From the NCBI GenBank assembly GCA_028571685.1, contig CM053143.1:140154829-140218828 (forward strand): a DNA stretch of 64,000 nucleotides, read 5' to 3'. A program made the translations under genes and the position numbers. The DNA comes from Heterohyrax brucei. Taxonomy: Eukaryota > Chordata > Mammalia > Hyracoidea > Procaviidae. The notes below the pieces were generated by a model. That model was not told where the DNA came from. It worked only from the letters and a program-made list of their open reading frames with translations, and made no database searches. This document shows, piece after piece, positions 1 to 10,083 of this stretch (position 1 is its first letter; each line of letters begins with the position of its first letter).

Positions 1-85
1 CCTGCTTCCCTAGCAACCCACTGCCTCCCCTCCCATCTAACTCCGTGGACTAGAAGAGGCAGCGCACACAGAGCCTGGGCCTTAC

Positions 86-150
86 CTTCACCACTTTCAT
101 GTATTTTTCACCAACTTTCTCCATCCTCTGTTTCTCTTCTTCTTCAGGTT
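86..150 (-). CDS. candidate internal coding exon of an unidentified gene
   Basis: Read on the minus strand, a T-rich tract ending in 'tctttaatag' precedes the segment, and a consensus donor (AAG|gtaagg) follows it. The 65-bp exon is open in only one of its three frames; the other two hit stops. That frame starts with two bases of a split codon and reads as a very charged peptide containing EEEEKQRMEKVGEKYM, likely helical or coiled-coil. A branch-point-like 'ttaac' lies about 25 bases upstream of the acceptor. There is no repeat in it. I do not recognise the protein. If real, the gene runs on the minus strand and the rest of the window is its upstream intron or 5' flank. A 65-bp frame this short can arise by chance. 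Confidence 0.45.
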
Positions 151-306
151 CTATTAAAGAAAAATTTCTAACAGTTAATAATTCTAGAATTCCATCAACC
201 AAAGATTCTCAAGGACTTCTTAAAAAATATTAGTGTCTGGGCTCCATCTCCAAGAAGATTCTGAACCAACTAATGTGGGATGTCTTTTAAGTACTGCAAA
301 AACTAA

Positions 307-355
307 AAATGCCATTGAGTCAATTGTGACTCATGGAGACCCCATGTATTGCATA
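307..355 (-). mobile_element. AfroSINE tail fragment
   Basis: The sequence 'gccattgagtcaattgtgac' is the inverted shared tail of afrotherian SINEs and RTE. The head is missing. It faces the plus-strand SINE that follows. Confidence 0.6.
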
Positions 356-390
356 GGGGTTTGTTTGTTTGTTTTCTATAACCTTTAAGG

Positions 391-590
391 AAGGTCCCTG
401 GGTAGTATAAATAGTGGGTGCTGAATTACTAACCTAAAAGTCGGCAGTTTAAACTCAAACAGTAGCACCACACAGGAAAGCCCAGCAATCTCTGCCCCTA
501 AAGTTTACAGCAAAGAAAGCACTATAGAGAAGCTCTGCTCTGTAACACATGGGATAGCCATCAGTCAGAGCTGACTCAACAGCAACAGGT
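391..590 (+). mobile_element. AfroSINE form B
   Basis: The head 'ggtccctgggtagtataaat' is followed by a decayed B-box region, the form B middle ('agtttacagcaaagaaagca') and the tail 'agtcagagctgactcaacag'. Diverged but full length. Confidence 0.75.
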
Positions 591-629
591 GTGTTTTTTG
601 GTTTAATCCTTGTGGCACCACTCGGCGAA

Positions 630-728
630 TTCCTGTTCTCAATGTTTAGGTTAGGGAAATGTCTGCCATCCAGGGCAGGAACCTCAGGTGATTCTAACTG
701 AAGCAAAGTTTGAGAGTCACTGCCCCAG
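630..728 (+). mobile_element. hAT-Charlie (MER5-like) DNA transposon fossil
   Basis: The end 'ctcaggtgattctaactgaa' followed by 'gtttgagagtcactg' matches the 3' half of MER5-type non-autonomous hAT elements. Ancient; mammal-wide. Confidence 0.5.
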
Positions 729-739
729 GGACTCCTCAG

Positions 740-1005
740 CCACTTTGGGCCTGTAGATTAGAATCAGCTGGGGCATTACAAAAAGACTCCTCCTTGAAGA
801 CTCTGGGGGTCAGTTCTACCCTGGCCCCTGGGGTCGCCATGAGTCGGCTCTGACTCGACGGCACTTGGCTTAGCTGTATGTTCCTCTCCCAGAGATTCTG
901 ATCTGGCTGGCTTTAAGTCGGGCCCTGCCACTGGAGTTTTTGAAAACTCTCCAGATGTTTCCAGTGAGTAGCCAAGGTGGCCAATCACTGACTCCAGGGA
1001 GTTTC
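740..1005 (+). mobile_element. second hAT (MER5-like) fossil, interrupted
   Basis: Segments 'gattagaatcagctggggca' and 'agagattctgatctggctgg' are adjacent parts of a MER5-like element. They are now separated by the short SINE/RTE tail insert at 793-872. The fossil ends near 'ggccaatcactgac'. Confidence 0.5.
793..872 (+). mobile_element. short tail-only insert, 'cacttggct' type
   Basis: The insert carries 'ggggtcgccatgagtcggct' and 'gactcgacggcacttggct' with no tRNA-like head. It interrupts the hAT fossil. Its end differs from both the AfroSINE tail ('ggcagtggg') and the RTE tail ('ggcacctaacaac'). Confidence 0.6.
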
Positions 1006-1170
1006 TAAGTTGTACCATGAGGAAGAGCTCAGGTTAGGGAGATTTGGGACTGTACTGGGATCAGTCCTATTGAGTGGAAAGGGAGCCTCAGCGGATGGTA
1101 GTGAAAGAAGAGACTCTCTGTATAAATTTAACAATGGATAGTTAGTTTGCCCGTGCCCATGTTGCTCCTA

Positions 1171-1505
1171 GTTGTCATCTAGTCCATTCTCATTTATAGT
1201 CACTCCACGTGTGTCAGAGTAGAAAATTGTGTTCCACAGGGTTTTCAAGGCCGTGACTTTTCAGAAGCAGGCCTGACTTTTGAGGTACTTCTAATCCACA
1301 GCCACTGAGTTGATTCTGACTCACGGCAACCTTATGAGACAGAGTAGACCTGCTCCACAGAGTTTCCAAGGAGCACCTGGCGGATTTGAACAGCTGACCT
1401 TTTGGTTAGCAGTCACAGCACTTAACCACTATGCCACCAGGGCTTCTGGATGAGTTCAAACAGCCAAGCTTTCAGCTAGCACGGGGGCACTTAACTGTGC
1501 CACTT
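1171..1505 (-). mobile_element. AfroSINE form C, split by another SINE
   Basis: The 3' part is 1171-1291 (tail, then 'cttttcagaagcaggcctga'). The head part is 1447-1505 ('tttcagctagcacgggggca'). A form A copy sits between them, so this is the older insertion. Confidence 0.7.
1292..1446 (-). mobile_element. AfroSINE form A nested in a form C copy
   Basis: A complete inverted SINE: tail 'gagttgattctgactcacgg', middle 'gagtttccaaggagcacctg', head 'ccactatgccaccagggctt'. It lies inside the form C element at 1171-1505. The bases 'cttct' occur at both junctions and may be a short duplication. Confidence 0.85.
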
Positions 1506-1601
1506 ACCCTTCGTATTGCCTGTAAAGTGTAAAGTTGAACTAAATTGTTAAGGGATTGTTTTGCTTCATCAGGCCTTCCTCAGCAGCTTCCTTTTGGAGG
1601 C

Positions 1602-2126
1602 TGTCATGGATTGAATTGTGTCCCCCCCGAAACATATGTAGAGATTTGGCTGGCTGGGTTATGATTACCAGTATTGTGTGATTGCCTTCCATTTTGTGAT
1701 TTTCCTATACTGTTTGTTAAAGAGGATTAGAGTGGGACCGTAAATCCCTTCCTAAGTTCACCTCCCTGCTCCACTGTAAACATAGTTTTCCTGGAGTGTG
1801 GCTTGCACCCTCTTTTATCCTTTGTCCTACAAGACAGAAAGGCAAGGGAAGCAAGCAGAGGGTTGGGAACCTCACATCAAGAAAGCAGCACTGGGAATAG
1901 AATGTGTCCTTCAGACTCGAGATTCCTGTGCCAACATGCTCCCTGAACAAAGACTGATGCAACACGAGGACTTTCCTCGGAAGCTGACAGAGGGAAAGAC
2001 TTCTCCTGGAGCAGACACCCTAAATTCGAACTTATAACCTACTGGACTGTGAAAGAATAAACTTTTCTTTGCTAAACACATCCACTTGTGGTATTTCTGT
2101 TAGAGGAGTATCAGAGGACTGAGACA
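1602..2126 (+). mobile_element. solo LTR, MaLR/MLT-like, with 5-bp target duplication
   Basis: It starts 'tgtcatggattgaattgtgt' and ends 'gaggactgagaca', giving the TG...CA ends of an LTR. It is flanked by perfect 5-bp repeats GAGGC (1597-1601 and 2127-2131). An AATAAA signal lies at 2056-2061, 65 bp before the end. The start resembles MLT1-type MaLR LTRs, but the body does not match a consensus I remember. Related copies lie at 7,078, 27,893 and 58,734. There is no internal retroviral sequence, so it is a solo LTR formed by recombination. Its age is moderate, judging by the intact duplication. Confidence 0.85.
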
Positions 2127-2351
2127 GAGGCCCACTAAAAGATTCTGATCTCTTCCGCAAACTGGTGTGTGGAGATGAAGATTAGTTTGTATGAGACCAG
2201 ACCCAGGATTAATTCACCCAGCCAACACATTGCAGGCTCCTCTAGCATCCTCTCCACTCTCGATCCTCCTTCCCACTGGGTACTGAAGCGTTTGTGGACA
2301 CCATGCAAAAATGCCTTCAAATAGCTGAATCCCTCCCACGATGCCCGTTGC

Positions 2352-2514
2352 ATCAGTCCGTCTCACTGAGGGTGTCCTTCTTGCCATCTTTTTCTCTGAT
2401 CCTCTGCTTTAGCAAGCATGACGTCCTTCTCCAGCAATTGGTCCCTATTGATGACATGTCCAAGGTAAGTGAAACAAAATCTTGCTATCTTTACTTCTAA
2501 GGAGCATTCACATT
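2352..2514 (-). mobile_element. RTE LINE 3' fragment
   Basis: The inverted sequence contains 'aagcatgacgtccttctcca' and 'acttctaaggagcattcaca', the last part of the RTE reverse transcriptase ORF, also found at 3935-4245, 7634-7835 and in plus orientation at 38.7 kb. Confidence 0.75.
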
Positions 2515-2523
2515 CCCTACCCA

Positions 2524-2524
<1 letters not shown>

Positions 2525-2550
<26 letters not shown>
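2525..2550. repeat. (CA)13 microsatellite
   Basis: A perfect dinucleotide run directly follows the RTE fragment. Confidence 0.95.
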
Positions 2551-2554
<4 letters not shown>

Positions 2555-3775
2555 GTAGGATCAGCTTCTGTCCCAGTGGTGTTCACTGCATGGTTCTGAC
2601 CAATCTGCCGCGTTGGCATACCTGGCCATCCCACCCATGCTGGCATCCGCAGCCAGGTGCCTCCTGACCCATCATCGTGAATGGTTTTAATGCCAGATCC
2701 CAATTCCCTCTCCTGACTAGAAATAGATGACGTCAACACCCACTTAGGGGTGGCTGGATTGTAATGCTTTGATATTAATTTAAAAGGCTTGGTTTAAGCG
2801 TGAGCTTCTGAAATAATGTATACCTCACAGTAGAGGAAAAACTCATACAATTCTTTTACTCTGGAAACTCTTGCTATGGGAAAATGTTCAGATTTCCAAG
2901 GATGATTCCAGTTGTTTTTCCCATCCTTCCCCAGACTAGCAAAACATGACAAACAAACTGGCATAAATACATTGTATAGATTTTGGCTCTTCAAGAAAAT
3001 GGTTATTTTGGAAGAATGATTAAAAAAAGAGAGAGAGAGAGAGAAACGTACGATCTTTGCTGTGGATATTTTCAGAGGGTCTTTAAAAAAGAATGAAAAA
3101 GTAACAGCCATTTAAAACAGCAAGCAAAGGTATGGCTGTAATATTTAAAAATAAACCAAAGGATTCTGTTCAAGTTAGGTGAGTTGGAGTGTTGTCCAGG
3201 TGAGATCTGCTGGCAAAAGTTGAGACTAACCGCCATCCCACTCAATCATCCCAAAGATTGAGAAAACACGGGAAGTGAATGTTCCCACCCCACCCCTGCC
3301 TCCCCAGCGTCTCCCTGGTCTGAGCCTGTGTCTCATCTCCAGCTCAGCTCCATTGCTTCATTTGTGGGGTAAATAGTTTGACCACTGGCAGACTGCAGCC
3401 TGTGGCTGGGCTGCAGGCTGTGGTGTCCACAACCATTCAGAAGGCAGACAGCCCCTCTGACGACACACCCTGTTTCCAGGTGTCGGAGTGAAGCCAGGCT
3501 CTGAACACTGCCCTGGATGGGCCAGTGAGGCCAGATGGAACCAGAGTGAGTGAGTCCTCTTAGCAATGAAACGCTGCCCCTTTTATTACTGTTGCCCTGA
3601 ACCTAGTCTCTTTGTTGGTTTTGAGGAACTTGCAGCCATTATTGTGGCTTCTGGGATAGCTTCCAGTTCTATTTCCAGCAAGAACCTCCAGACTTGGTCC
3701 CCATCCCACCATCTGTTGTTAAGGGTCTGCAAGTCAGTTCAGACATGCCAGACATGTAAAACCAAAAAACCAAAC
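2551..3775. other. repeat-poor segment
   Basis: No gene, SINE or LINE is recognised. It holds a (GA)n run at 3029-3044 and a GC-richer stretch at 3,280-3,560 without an open frame flanked by splice sites. Confidence 0.5.
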
Positions 3776-3918
3776 ACAAAGCCATTGATTCTGACTCATA
3801 GTGATCCTTTAGGACAGGACAGAACTGCCCCATAGGGTTTCCAAGGAGCACCTGGTGGATTGGAACCACAGACCATTTGGTTAGTAGCCATAGCTCTTAA
3901 CCACTGACAGGGTTTCCT
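3776..3918 (-). mobile_element. AfroSINE form A
   Basis: Inverted copy: tail 'cattgattctgactcatagt', middle 'catagggtttccaaggagca', head 'ggttagtagccatagctctt'. It abuts the 3' end of an RTE fragment. Confidence 0.85.
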
Positions 3919-3934
3919 GAGACACAGAGCAACT

Positions 3935-4245
3935 TTATGTACAAACAAAAGGAAATGTTGCTGAGTCCTGTACCATCCTTACACGAGTAGATATGTTTGA
4001 GCCCATTGTTGCAGCAACTGTGAGAGCTCATCTCATTCGAGGATCTCCCTCTTTTTCTTGGACCCTCTGCTTTACCAAGCGTGATGTCCTTCTCCAGCAG
4101 TTGGCCCCACTGACGGCTCATCCAAAGTAAGTAGAACAAAATCTCACTGTCTGCTTCTAAGGAGCATTCAGCTGTACTTCCTCGAAGACAGGCTGACCTC
4201 TGGCCATCTGTGGTATGTCACAGTCAATACTTTTCACTTTCACCA
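3935..4245 (-). mobile_element. RTE LINE 3' end
   Basis: Contains 'gagcccattgttgcagcaac', 'aagcgtgatgtccttctcca' and 'gcttctaaggagcattcagc' in inverted orientation. It is the C-terminal part of the RTE ORF plus the 3' region. Heavily decayed. Confidence 0.8.
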
Positions 4246-4983
4246 CCATCAAGGGAAGCCCCTTGGCACCAGCCGTACTCTCCTGCTCTATGATGATCCC
4301 GGGTTCAAAGCTTGCTCCACGGCCTGTTAAAACCCACTGAGTATATCTGGGGCAAATGCAGCCGAGGGAAACCAGAAGAGGCCCTGTTGGTGCATGTGGT
4401 ATTCCCACATGTCACTCTTGTGCAACCAAGCTGAACACATGTCATCAGTCAATCTTTATATAGTAGTTTTTGTCAAAGATGTATGAGAAATGAAGACGGC
4501 CTTCTCAGAACACTTGCAATGCTTCTAGCTTTATTTCCATTTCAAACTCTTGGCAAAGATGGGCATACAGTATGTTTTCTATTAGACTCGAAAAGTAAAG
4601 TAAATACTTAGTCTTTAGTTTTTATGATTATAAAGTTCTTTTTTGAAGCCTCTGAGAAACCTTAGGGCTTTCTCCGGATCACAAAAGAGCTGAAGCAGGA
4701 CTTGTTTCCTTCCTTTACAGTAAGCAGAATGTAAAGAAACGATGTTTGACCGAGAGGCAGAGATACGCACTGGCTAACCCCCAGTTTCATAAACCACCCC
4801 ATGCTGCATATGGCATTTGAGCCCCTCCATTCTGGTCACCTTGCTGAAGCCAGGTGCTTGTTTCAGAATGCTGTGTTACGCCCAGCACTGAGCACAATTC
4901 AAAACATTTTCAGTGAAATGTTCATGAATGCATTCACTAATGGATGCATGATCAAGTAGATACTAATTATAGGTGCATAAACC
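4246..4983. other. segment with nothing recognised
   Basis: No coding frame, RNA gene or clear repeat is seen. It may include further decayed RTE sequence at its left end. Confidence 0.5.
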
Positions 4984-5186
4984 AACCAATTTCCTCAGAG
5001 TAGATTCCAATTCATGGTGTCCCCATGTGCTGCAGGGTAGAACTGTGCTCCATAGAGTTTTCACTGCTGTGACCTTTCAGAAGCAGATTACCAGGCCTTT
5101 CTTCCAAGGCACCTCTGGGGGAATTTAGACCCACCAGCCTTTTGTTTTGTAGCCCAGCTAACCAACCATGCCACTCAGGGGCTCTG
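4984..5186 (-). mobile_element. AfroSINE form C
   Basis: Inverted copy: 'gattccaattcatggtgtcc', 'cagattaccaggcctttctt', and the head 'gctaaccaaccatgccactc'. Confidence 0.8.
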
Positions 5187-5214
5187 TTTCAAGTAGTTAA
5201 TGCCTACATATTCT

Positions 5215-5428
5215 TTTCACCCTTCCTAATATTTTTATTCAATCTTTTTTCTGCTGTCTGTGTCTTTGTTGTCAGACCTAAGAAATCACTGCCAAATTCA
5301 ACATGGTCAAGAAAATTTTCTTCAAAGACCTTTATAATTTTTGCTGTTACATTTAGATCAGCAATCAGTTTTGAGTTACATTTGACATATGATATGCCTA
5401 CAAATTTTTAAAATAGCTACCTTAAAAC
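5215..5428 (-). mobile_element. old L1 ORF2 C-terminal fragment
   Basis: The inverted sequence around 'acatttagatcagcaatcag' and 'tttgagttacatttgaca' resembles the region just before the end of L1 ORF2. It is the older target into which the L1 copy at 5,444 inserted. Confidence 0.5.
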
Positions 5429-5443
5429 TATATCATTGTTTTT

Positions 5444-6499
5444 CAATGATGATTTTAGGAAGCATCTCATAACCTGGTCTCAACTGGAAGACATTATGCT
5501 GAGGGAAATCAGTCAGCAGCAAAAGGACAAATACTGTGTGAGACCTCTGCTATAAGGACTTAAAAATACTTATGCACAGAGGAAAAGACTCTGGTGGCTA
5601 CAAGGATGGGGACGGAGATGGCTGGGCATAGGTTAGATAGAGGATAGAAATTTGGTTAGGTGAGGGCAGTGATAGCACACCCTAGAGAGCAGATCAACTT
5701 AACTGGACTTCACCATAAACTGAAAGGTTTTCTAAACTCAACCCAACATTTCAAAGGATAGAGTAGCAGGGACAGGGGCCTGGGGACCATGTTTTTGTGC
5801 ACATTGAGGCCAGCTGGCATAACTAGCCCATTGCTAAGAGAGTCTTCTGCACCCCATAGCGGTGAGTGGTGACTGGGGCCTAAAAGCTAGCAAGATGCCA
5901 TCTGATGTACACCAAATGGTCCCAACTCTTCTGGAACAGATGATGACCGAGAACAACAAGGATGCGAGGCAAAAAGAGCCCAGGAGGCAGAAGGACCCGT
6001 ATGAATGTGAGACTGTATCAACATGAGATCAGAAGAACCAGTTGGTCCCCGACCACCTCCCCATGACAGGGGACGCAATGTAGAGTCCCTGAAGTGTGCA
6101 GCCCCAAAGCTCTGCTAAAATTTAGACCAGAACTGATGGTCCAACAACCTGGAGGATTCCCTAAGAGCGTGGCCTCTAGACCTGCTGCTGCCCCTGACCA
6201 GAGACCAGTACTGAGGTCAACTCTTCAGAGAAGAATGGACTGGACTCAGGGACACAGTGTGACCATATGTGTGTACTTTACGGTTCTATGCGCTTATAGG
6301 AGGCTGTCCTATTGGTCTCTTTCTAGATGGGAGGTAGAGGGTGGAGAGGAGGGGATGCTTGTTAAGAGCATACTAGAACTATAGAGAAAAAAGGAGGAGT
6401 GTCCTGTCACTGAGGGAAGAGAGAACAAGGAGCTGCAGATAGGTGGGCATGTAGAACTGATTTGGATTGTATAGGTTCACTTAATCACAATAATATATA
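5444..6499 (+). mobile_element. 5'-truncated L1 insertion (3' UTR) with 15-bp target duplication
   Basis: Flanked by identical 15-bp repeats TATATCATTGTTTTT at 5429-5443 and 6500-6514. It begins near the L1 3' UTR motif 'gacattatgctgagggaaat' and ends 'cacttaatcacaataatata'. The last 250 bp match the L1 3' ends at 35.4 and 61.0 kb ('ctgtcac...gagctgca', then 'ggattgta'). This is a standard target-primed insertion; no ORF survives. Confidence 0.85.
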
Positions 6500-6514
6500 T
6501 ATATCATTGTTTTT

Positions 6515-6862
6515 AAAACAATTGAATTTATTCCTTATTCTGTAAAAGATGGCTAATGCTACAATGTTGGGCACTTGTCTTTAACTTAGGTCATTTTCTT
6601 ATGAATTCGTTTCAAGTATAGTAGCATATATATATGAAAAATTGTTTCCTGTTCTTCAGCCACATATATATCATATTCAAGAAGTCAGAAAATGACTAAA
6701 TATTTCATTTACTTAGTCCCTTCATGTACTTTTTGAGTTACTACCATGCAGGAGCAGCACTCCAAGAAATGGACAATCCTCAGTATCAATCCTGAAAACA
6801 GGTCTAGGGGAGGGCAACCGAGGAAAGGCCTTTGGATTCGGTGGTGGCAAATCATGAGCACC
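6515..6862. other. short segment without recognised features
   Basis: AT-rich and possibly the continuation of the old L1 split by the insertion at 5,444. I see no gene in it. Confidence 0.4.
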
Positions 6863-7007
6863 CTGTTGTTGTTCATGTTGCTAGGTACCATCAAGTTGGT
6901 TCCATCACATAGCAACCCTGTGTACAACCGAACAAAACACTGCTCGGTCCTGCACCATCCTCACAACACAACTATTGCTGTGCTTGAGCCCACTGAGGTT
7001 CTTCTTC

Positions 7008-7066
7008 TTTTTTTTTTTTTTTTTTTTTTACTGATGGATCTGACTCGATGGCACTTGGCTGGCTCT
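7008..7066 (+). mobile_element. T22 run with tail-only 'cacttggctgg' fragment
   Basis: A run of 22 T (7008-7029) is followed by 'tctgactcgatggcacttgg'. This is the orphan tail type, with no SINE head, inside the RTE copy. Confidence 0.55.
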
Positions 7067-7077
7067 ACTTTACCAAC

Positions 7078-7633
7078 TGTCTTAGTCATCAAGGGCTGCC
7101 ATAACAGAAGTATCCCAAGTGGATGGCTTTAACAAAGAGACGTTTATTTTCTCATAATCCAGTAGGCTACAAGTCTGAATTCAGGGTGCCAGCTCCAGGG
7201 AGAGACTTTCCCTCTCTGTCAACTCTGGAGGAAGGTCTTTGTGTTGCATCAGTCTTCTTTTGATCTGGGAACATCTCACTGTAGAAACCTCAGGTCTGAC
7301 AGATGTGTCCTTCTCCCAGTGCTGTTTTCCAGAGGATATGAGGTCCCTGCCTCTCAGTTTGCTCCCCTTTCCCTTCATCTTTTTTTAGGATAAAAGGGAG
7401 TACAGCCACATCCCTGGGAAACTTCCTTTACATTGGATCAGGGAGGTGCTGTTAGTGTGACCTCAGTTGTCTCCAATATAATCCAACCTTGCCCTATTAA
7501 CCACATGGAGAGATTAGGATTTACAACACAGGAAAATCACAAAATTGATGGCAACCACACAATACTGGAAATCACGGCCCAGCCAAATTGCTACATACAT
7601 TTTGGGGGGACACAATCCAATGCACTCATGACA
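7078..7633 (-). mobile_element. solo LTR, same family as 1602-2126
   Basis: The ends on the plus strand are 'tgtcttagtcatcaagggct' and 'gcactcatgaca'. Reversed, the body shares 'cagtattgtgtgg' and the 3' region before 'actaagaca' with the LTR at 1602. It interrupts RTE sequence. The flanks CCAAC (7073-7077) and CTAAG (7634-7638) each differ by one base from CCAAG, the RTE sequence at that point, so a 5-bp duplication is likely. Confidence 0.85.
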
Positions 7634-7925
7634 CTAAGCATGCTGTCCTTTTCTAGGGGCTGGTCCATCCTGATAACATGTCCAAGGTATGATATGAAGT
7701 CTTTCTATCCTTACTTCCAAGGAGCATTCTGACTGTACTTTTTCCAAAACAGATTTGTCTGTTGGCAGTTTACAGTATATTCAATATTCTTTGCCAACAC
7801 TGTAACTCAAAGGTTTTCACTCACTTGAACACTAACATAAAGGTTGATATTTGCAAGCTACCTAGAAATCCACAGAGAAATTCCTAGCAGTCTGCTTTGG
7901 TGAAGATTTAAGGGAGAGAAAAAGA

Positions 7926-8120
7926 AACCATTCCCCTCAAGTCAATTCCTACTGACAGCAATCCTACAGGACGGAGCAGAACTGTCCCACTGGGTTCCCT
8001 AAGCTGAAATCTTTACAGAAGCAGACTGCCACATCCTTCTTCCCTAGAGTCGCTGGTGGGTCTGAATTGAAGACCTTTCAGTTGACAGATACACATTTAA
8101 CTATTCTGCCAACAATAGCC
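7926..8120 (-). mobile_element. AfroSINE form B
   Basis: Inverted copy: 'caagtcaattcctactgaca', 'ctttacagaagcagactgcc', head 'ttgacagatacacatttaac'. It is head to head with the next SINE across an A18 run. Confidence 0.8.
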
Positions 8121-8225
8121 AAAAAAAAAAAAAAAAAAGATTACAGCCAAGAGAACACTCTGGAACAGTTCTACTCTGTAACATACAGGGTCACCATGAG
8201 TTGGAACTGAGTGACAGCAACACGT
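8121..8225 (+). mobile_element. A18 run and 5'-truncated AfroSINE form B
   Basis: After A18 (8121-8138) comes 'gattacagccaagagaacac', then the tail 'caccatgagttggaactgag'. Together with the preceding copy it forms an inverted pair. Confidence 0.75.
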
Positions 8226-8325
8226 TTTGAAACACTTTGGATACCACTAAAGTCACAAGGATCTTGACAAAAACCTAAGAGTCATATGGTTTGTATATGA
8301 ATTGCTCTTGATTCATGCGTACTAT

Positions 8326-8397
8326 TGAGTCAAACCTCTTTCTCATCTATGAGTCAAACCTCTTTCTCTTCTATGAGTCAAACCTCTTTCTCATCTA
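8326..8397. repeat. 24-bp tandem repeat, three units
   Basis: Units 8326-8349, 8350-8373 and 8374-8397 each read tgagtcaaacctctttct plus six bases. Unit 2 has a single change (ctcttcta instead of ctcatcta). Near-identity suggests a recent local expansion. Confidence 0.95.
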
Positions 8398-9813
8398 TTT
8401 TCTTATGTAACTGAGGTGACGTTAGCTTACATTTTAGTCAAGCCATCAGCCCACTTGAATAGATTCCAGGCGTTCCATGTATCCAGTTCCATTCCCTCAG
8501 TATGGGACAACGAATCCTGAGGCACACCACTTTGAAATCCTTTCCAGCCTCCTGCTAGGATAATTATTAAAGTTCTTTATGACTGAATGTCCTCATTCAA
8601 CATTGTCCATAATCTCTGGGTTGTGAAAAGATAGGTAGTTTCCATGTATCTGGTGTAACAGGACAAAATCCATGAAAACTCCTTCCAAAGAAAAATGACA
8701 TTGTGAAAGAAAATGCTATAGACTTCCACCTACACGAGATAGATGTTAAAGTCTTAGATGTAGAAAACAATGAGTAATCTTTTTAGCAACACACGCACCA
8801 GCCCCATGGATTTGGCCGTCTAGTCTCTCTGAGCAGTTAATGTTTTTCTCAGTAAACACAAAGAACTTCACCACGTTAGGAGTAGCATGTTTTTCTCAGA
8901 AGTATCTTCATTTATGCTTTTAAACCTTTTTTCTCTTGTGAACTTCCTCCTTTGTTTTCTTTGCTGTATCCTGTTGTCATAAGAGGATTTTGTTTTTAGA
9001 CTGATTTGGAAAACTTCCTTCCTGGCATTCAGAACCTCTCTTCAGATGTCAGAATCTGAGATAATGGTCCATTGCTAGCCGTCTGGTGGGGGAGAGACGG
9101 AGGGAACAAGGGAGCTGCAGTCTCTGAGCACTGTCAGGCCGGCCTACCCTGTCGGGGATGAGTGGGCCAGTGCACACCAACAGTGGTTTACTGTCCACTC
9201 TCATTGCACCAGGGCATTTAAATGCAAGGCTAGTGTTCTGAAAATTGTATTTTCTAATCCATGCACACTTTGAAATGTCAGTAGTTTCTCTAAAGAACTT
9301 AATCACTCAGAACAACGTTGGATTTATTGTATCTTGATCAAGAGCCACTCTTCTGGCTTATGGCACCCACACAACTTTCCAAAGCAAATTCTATTAAATG
9401 GTTTCCTTCTTGTGAAAAACTATACATATAATGGATAATATTTTTAAAATATCTGTTGATCCTTCTCCCTTCAAAACCATTCTGCATGACACCGTAATGC
9501 AATAGATGACATTATGCTTTTGTCAAAAGCCATAGAACGGTGTAACACAGATTGAACTCAAAGGTACTGTAGAGTGGGACTTTAGTTACTAATAATGCTT
9601 CAGTCTTGATTCACCAACTAGAACCAACACACCACGCTAATGCAAGGTGTTAACAAGAGGTGGAAACCATGCGCAGAGAGGAGAGTGAATACTCTCCATA
9701 CACTTCTATAAACCTAAACCTCTAAAAAATAAAACGTATTTTAAAAAGTGTACGTAGGGAAATAGAAAATACCTGTAACAGTGTAATCGACCTATAACTA
9801 AACCAGGAAAAAC
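8398..9813. other. repeat-poor segment
   Basis: About 1.4 kb without a recognised SINE, LINE, LTR or RNA gene. The small open frames have no splice context. Confidence 0.5.
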
Positions 9814-9966
9814 AAACCCAATGATGTCATCGAGTCCTGACTTATCAACCTTATGAGACAGAATAGAACTGTCTTATAGGATTTTTTAATAGGCAGCTGG
9901 TGGATTTGAACTGCTAACCTTGTAGTTAGCAGCAGTAGTTCTTAACCACTATGCCATCAGGACTCC
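9814..9966 (-). mobile_element. AfroSINE form A
   Basis: Inverted copy: 'catcgagtcctgacttatca', 'gcagctggtggatttgaact', head 'ccactatgccatcaggactc'. Confidence 0.85.
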
Positions 9967-10083
9967 TCCTGTAGGTCTCTTTGGGGTAGTTCTATGAACA
10001 CTCCAGATAAGACAGATAATGATTATTAACCTTTACGGGTCTGTTCAAACAAAATCTTAATTTCCAGAGGTGCCTAAACACAC

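Larger units (their letters stand above)
6863..7835 (-). mobile_element. RTE LINE 3' end, split by an LTR
   Basis: The 3' terminus is 6863-7077 ('aacaaaacactgctcggtcc', 'gtgcttgagcccactgaggt'). The next part of the same element resumes at 7634-7835 ('aagcatgctgtccttttcta', 'acttccaaggagcattctga'). The LTR at 7078-7633 lies between. A T22 run and a short tail-type fragment (7008-7066) interrupt the left part. Confidence 0.85.

Noticed and set aside
6746..7132. 128-codon open frame with a run of F
   Set aside because: The F run is the T22 tract; the rest is RTE 3' end and LTR sequence.
8326..8397. CRISPR-like array
   Set aside because: Units are directly adjacent with no spacers; it is a plain tandem repeat.
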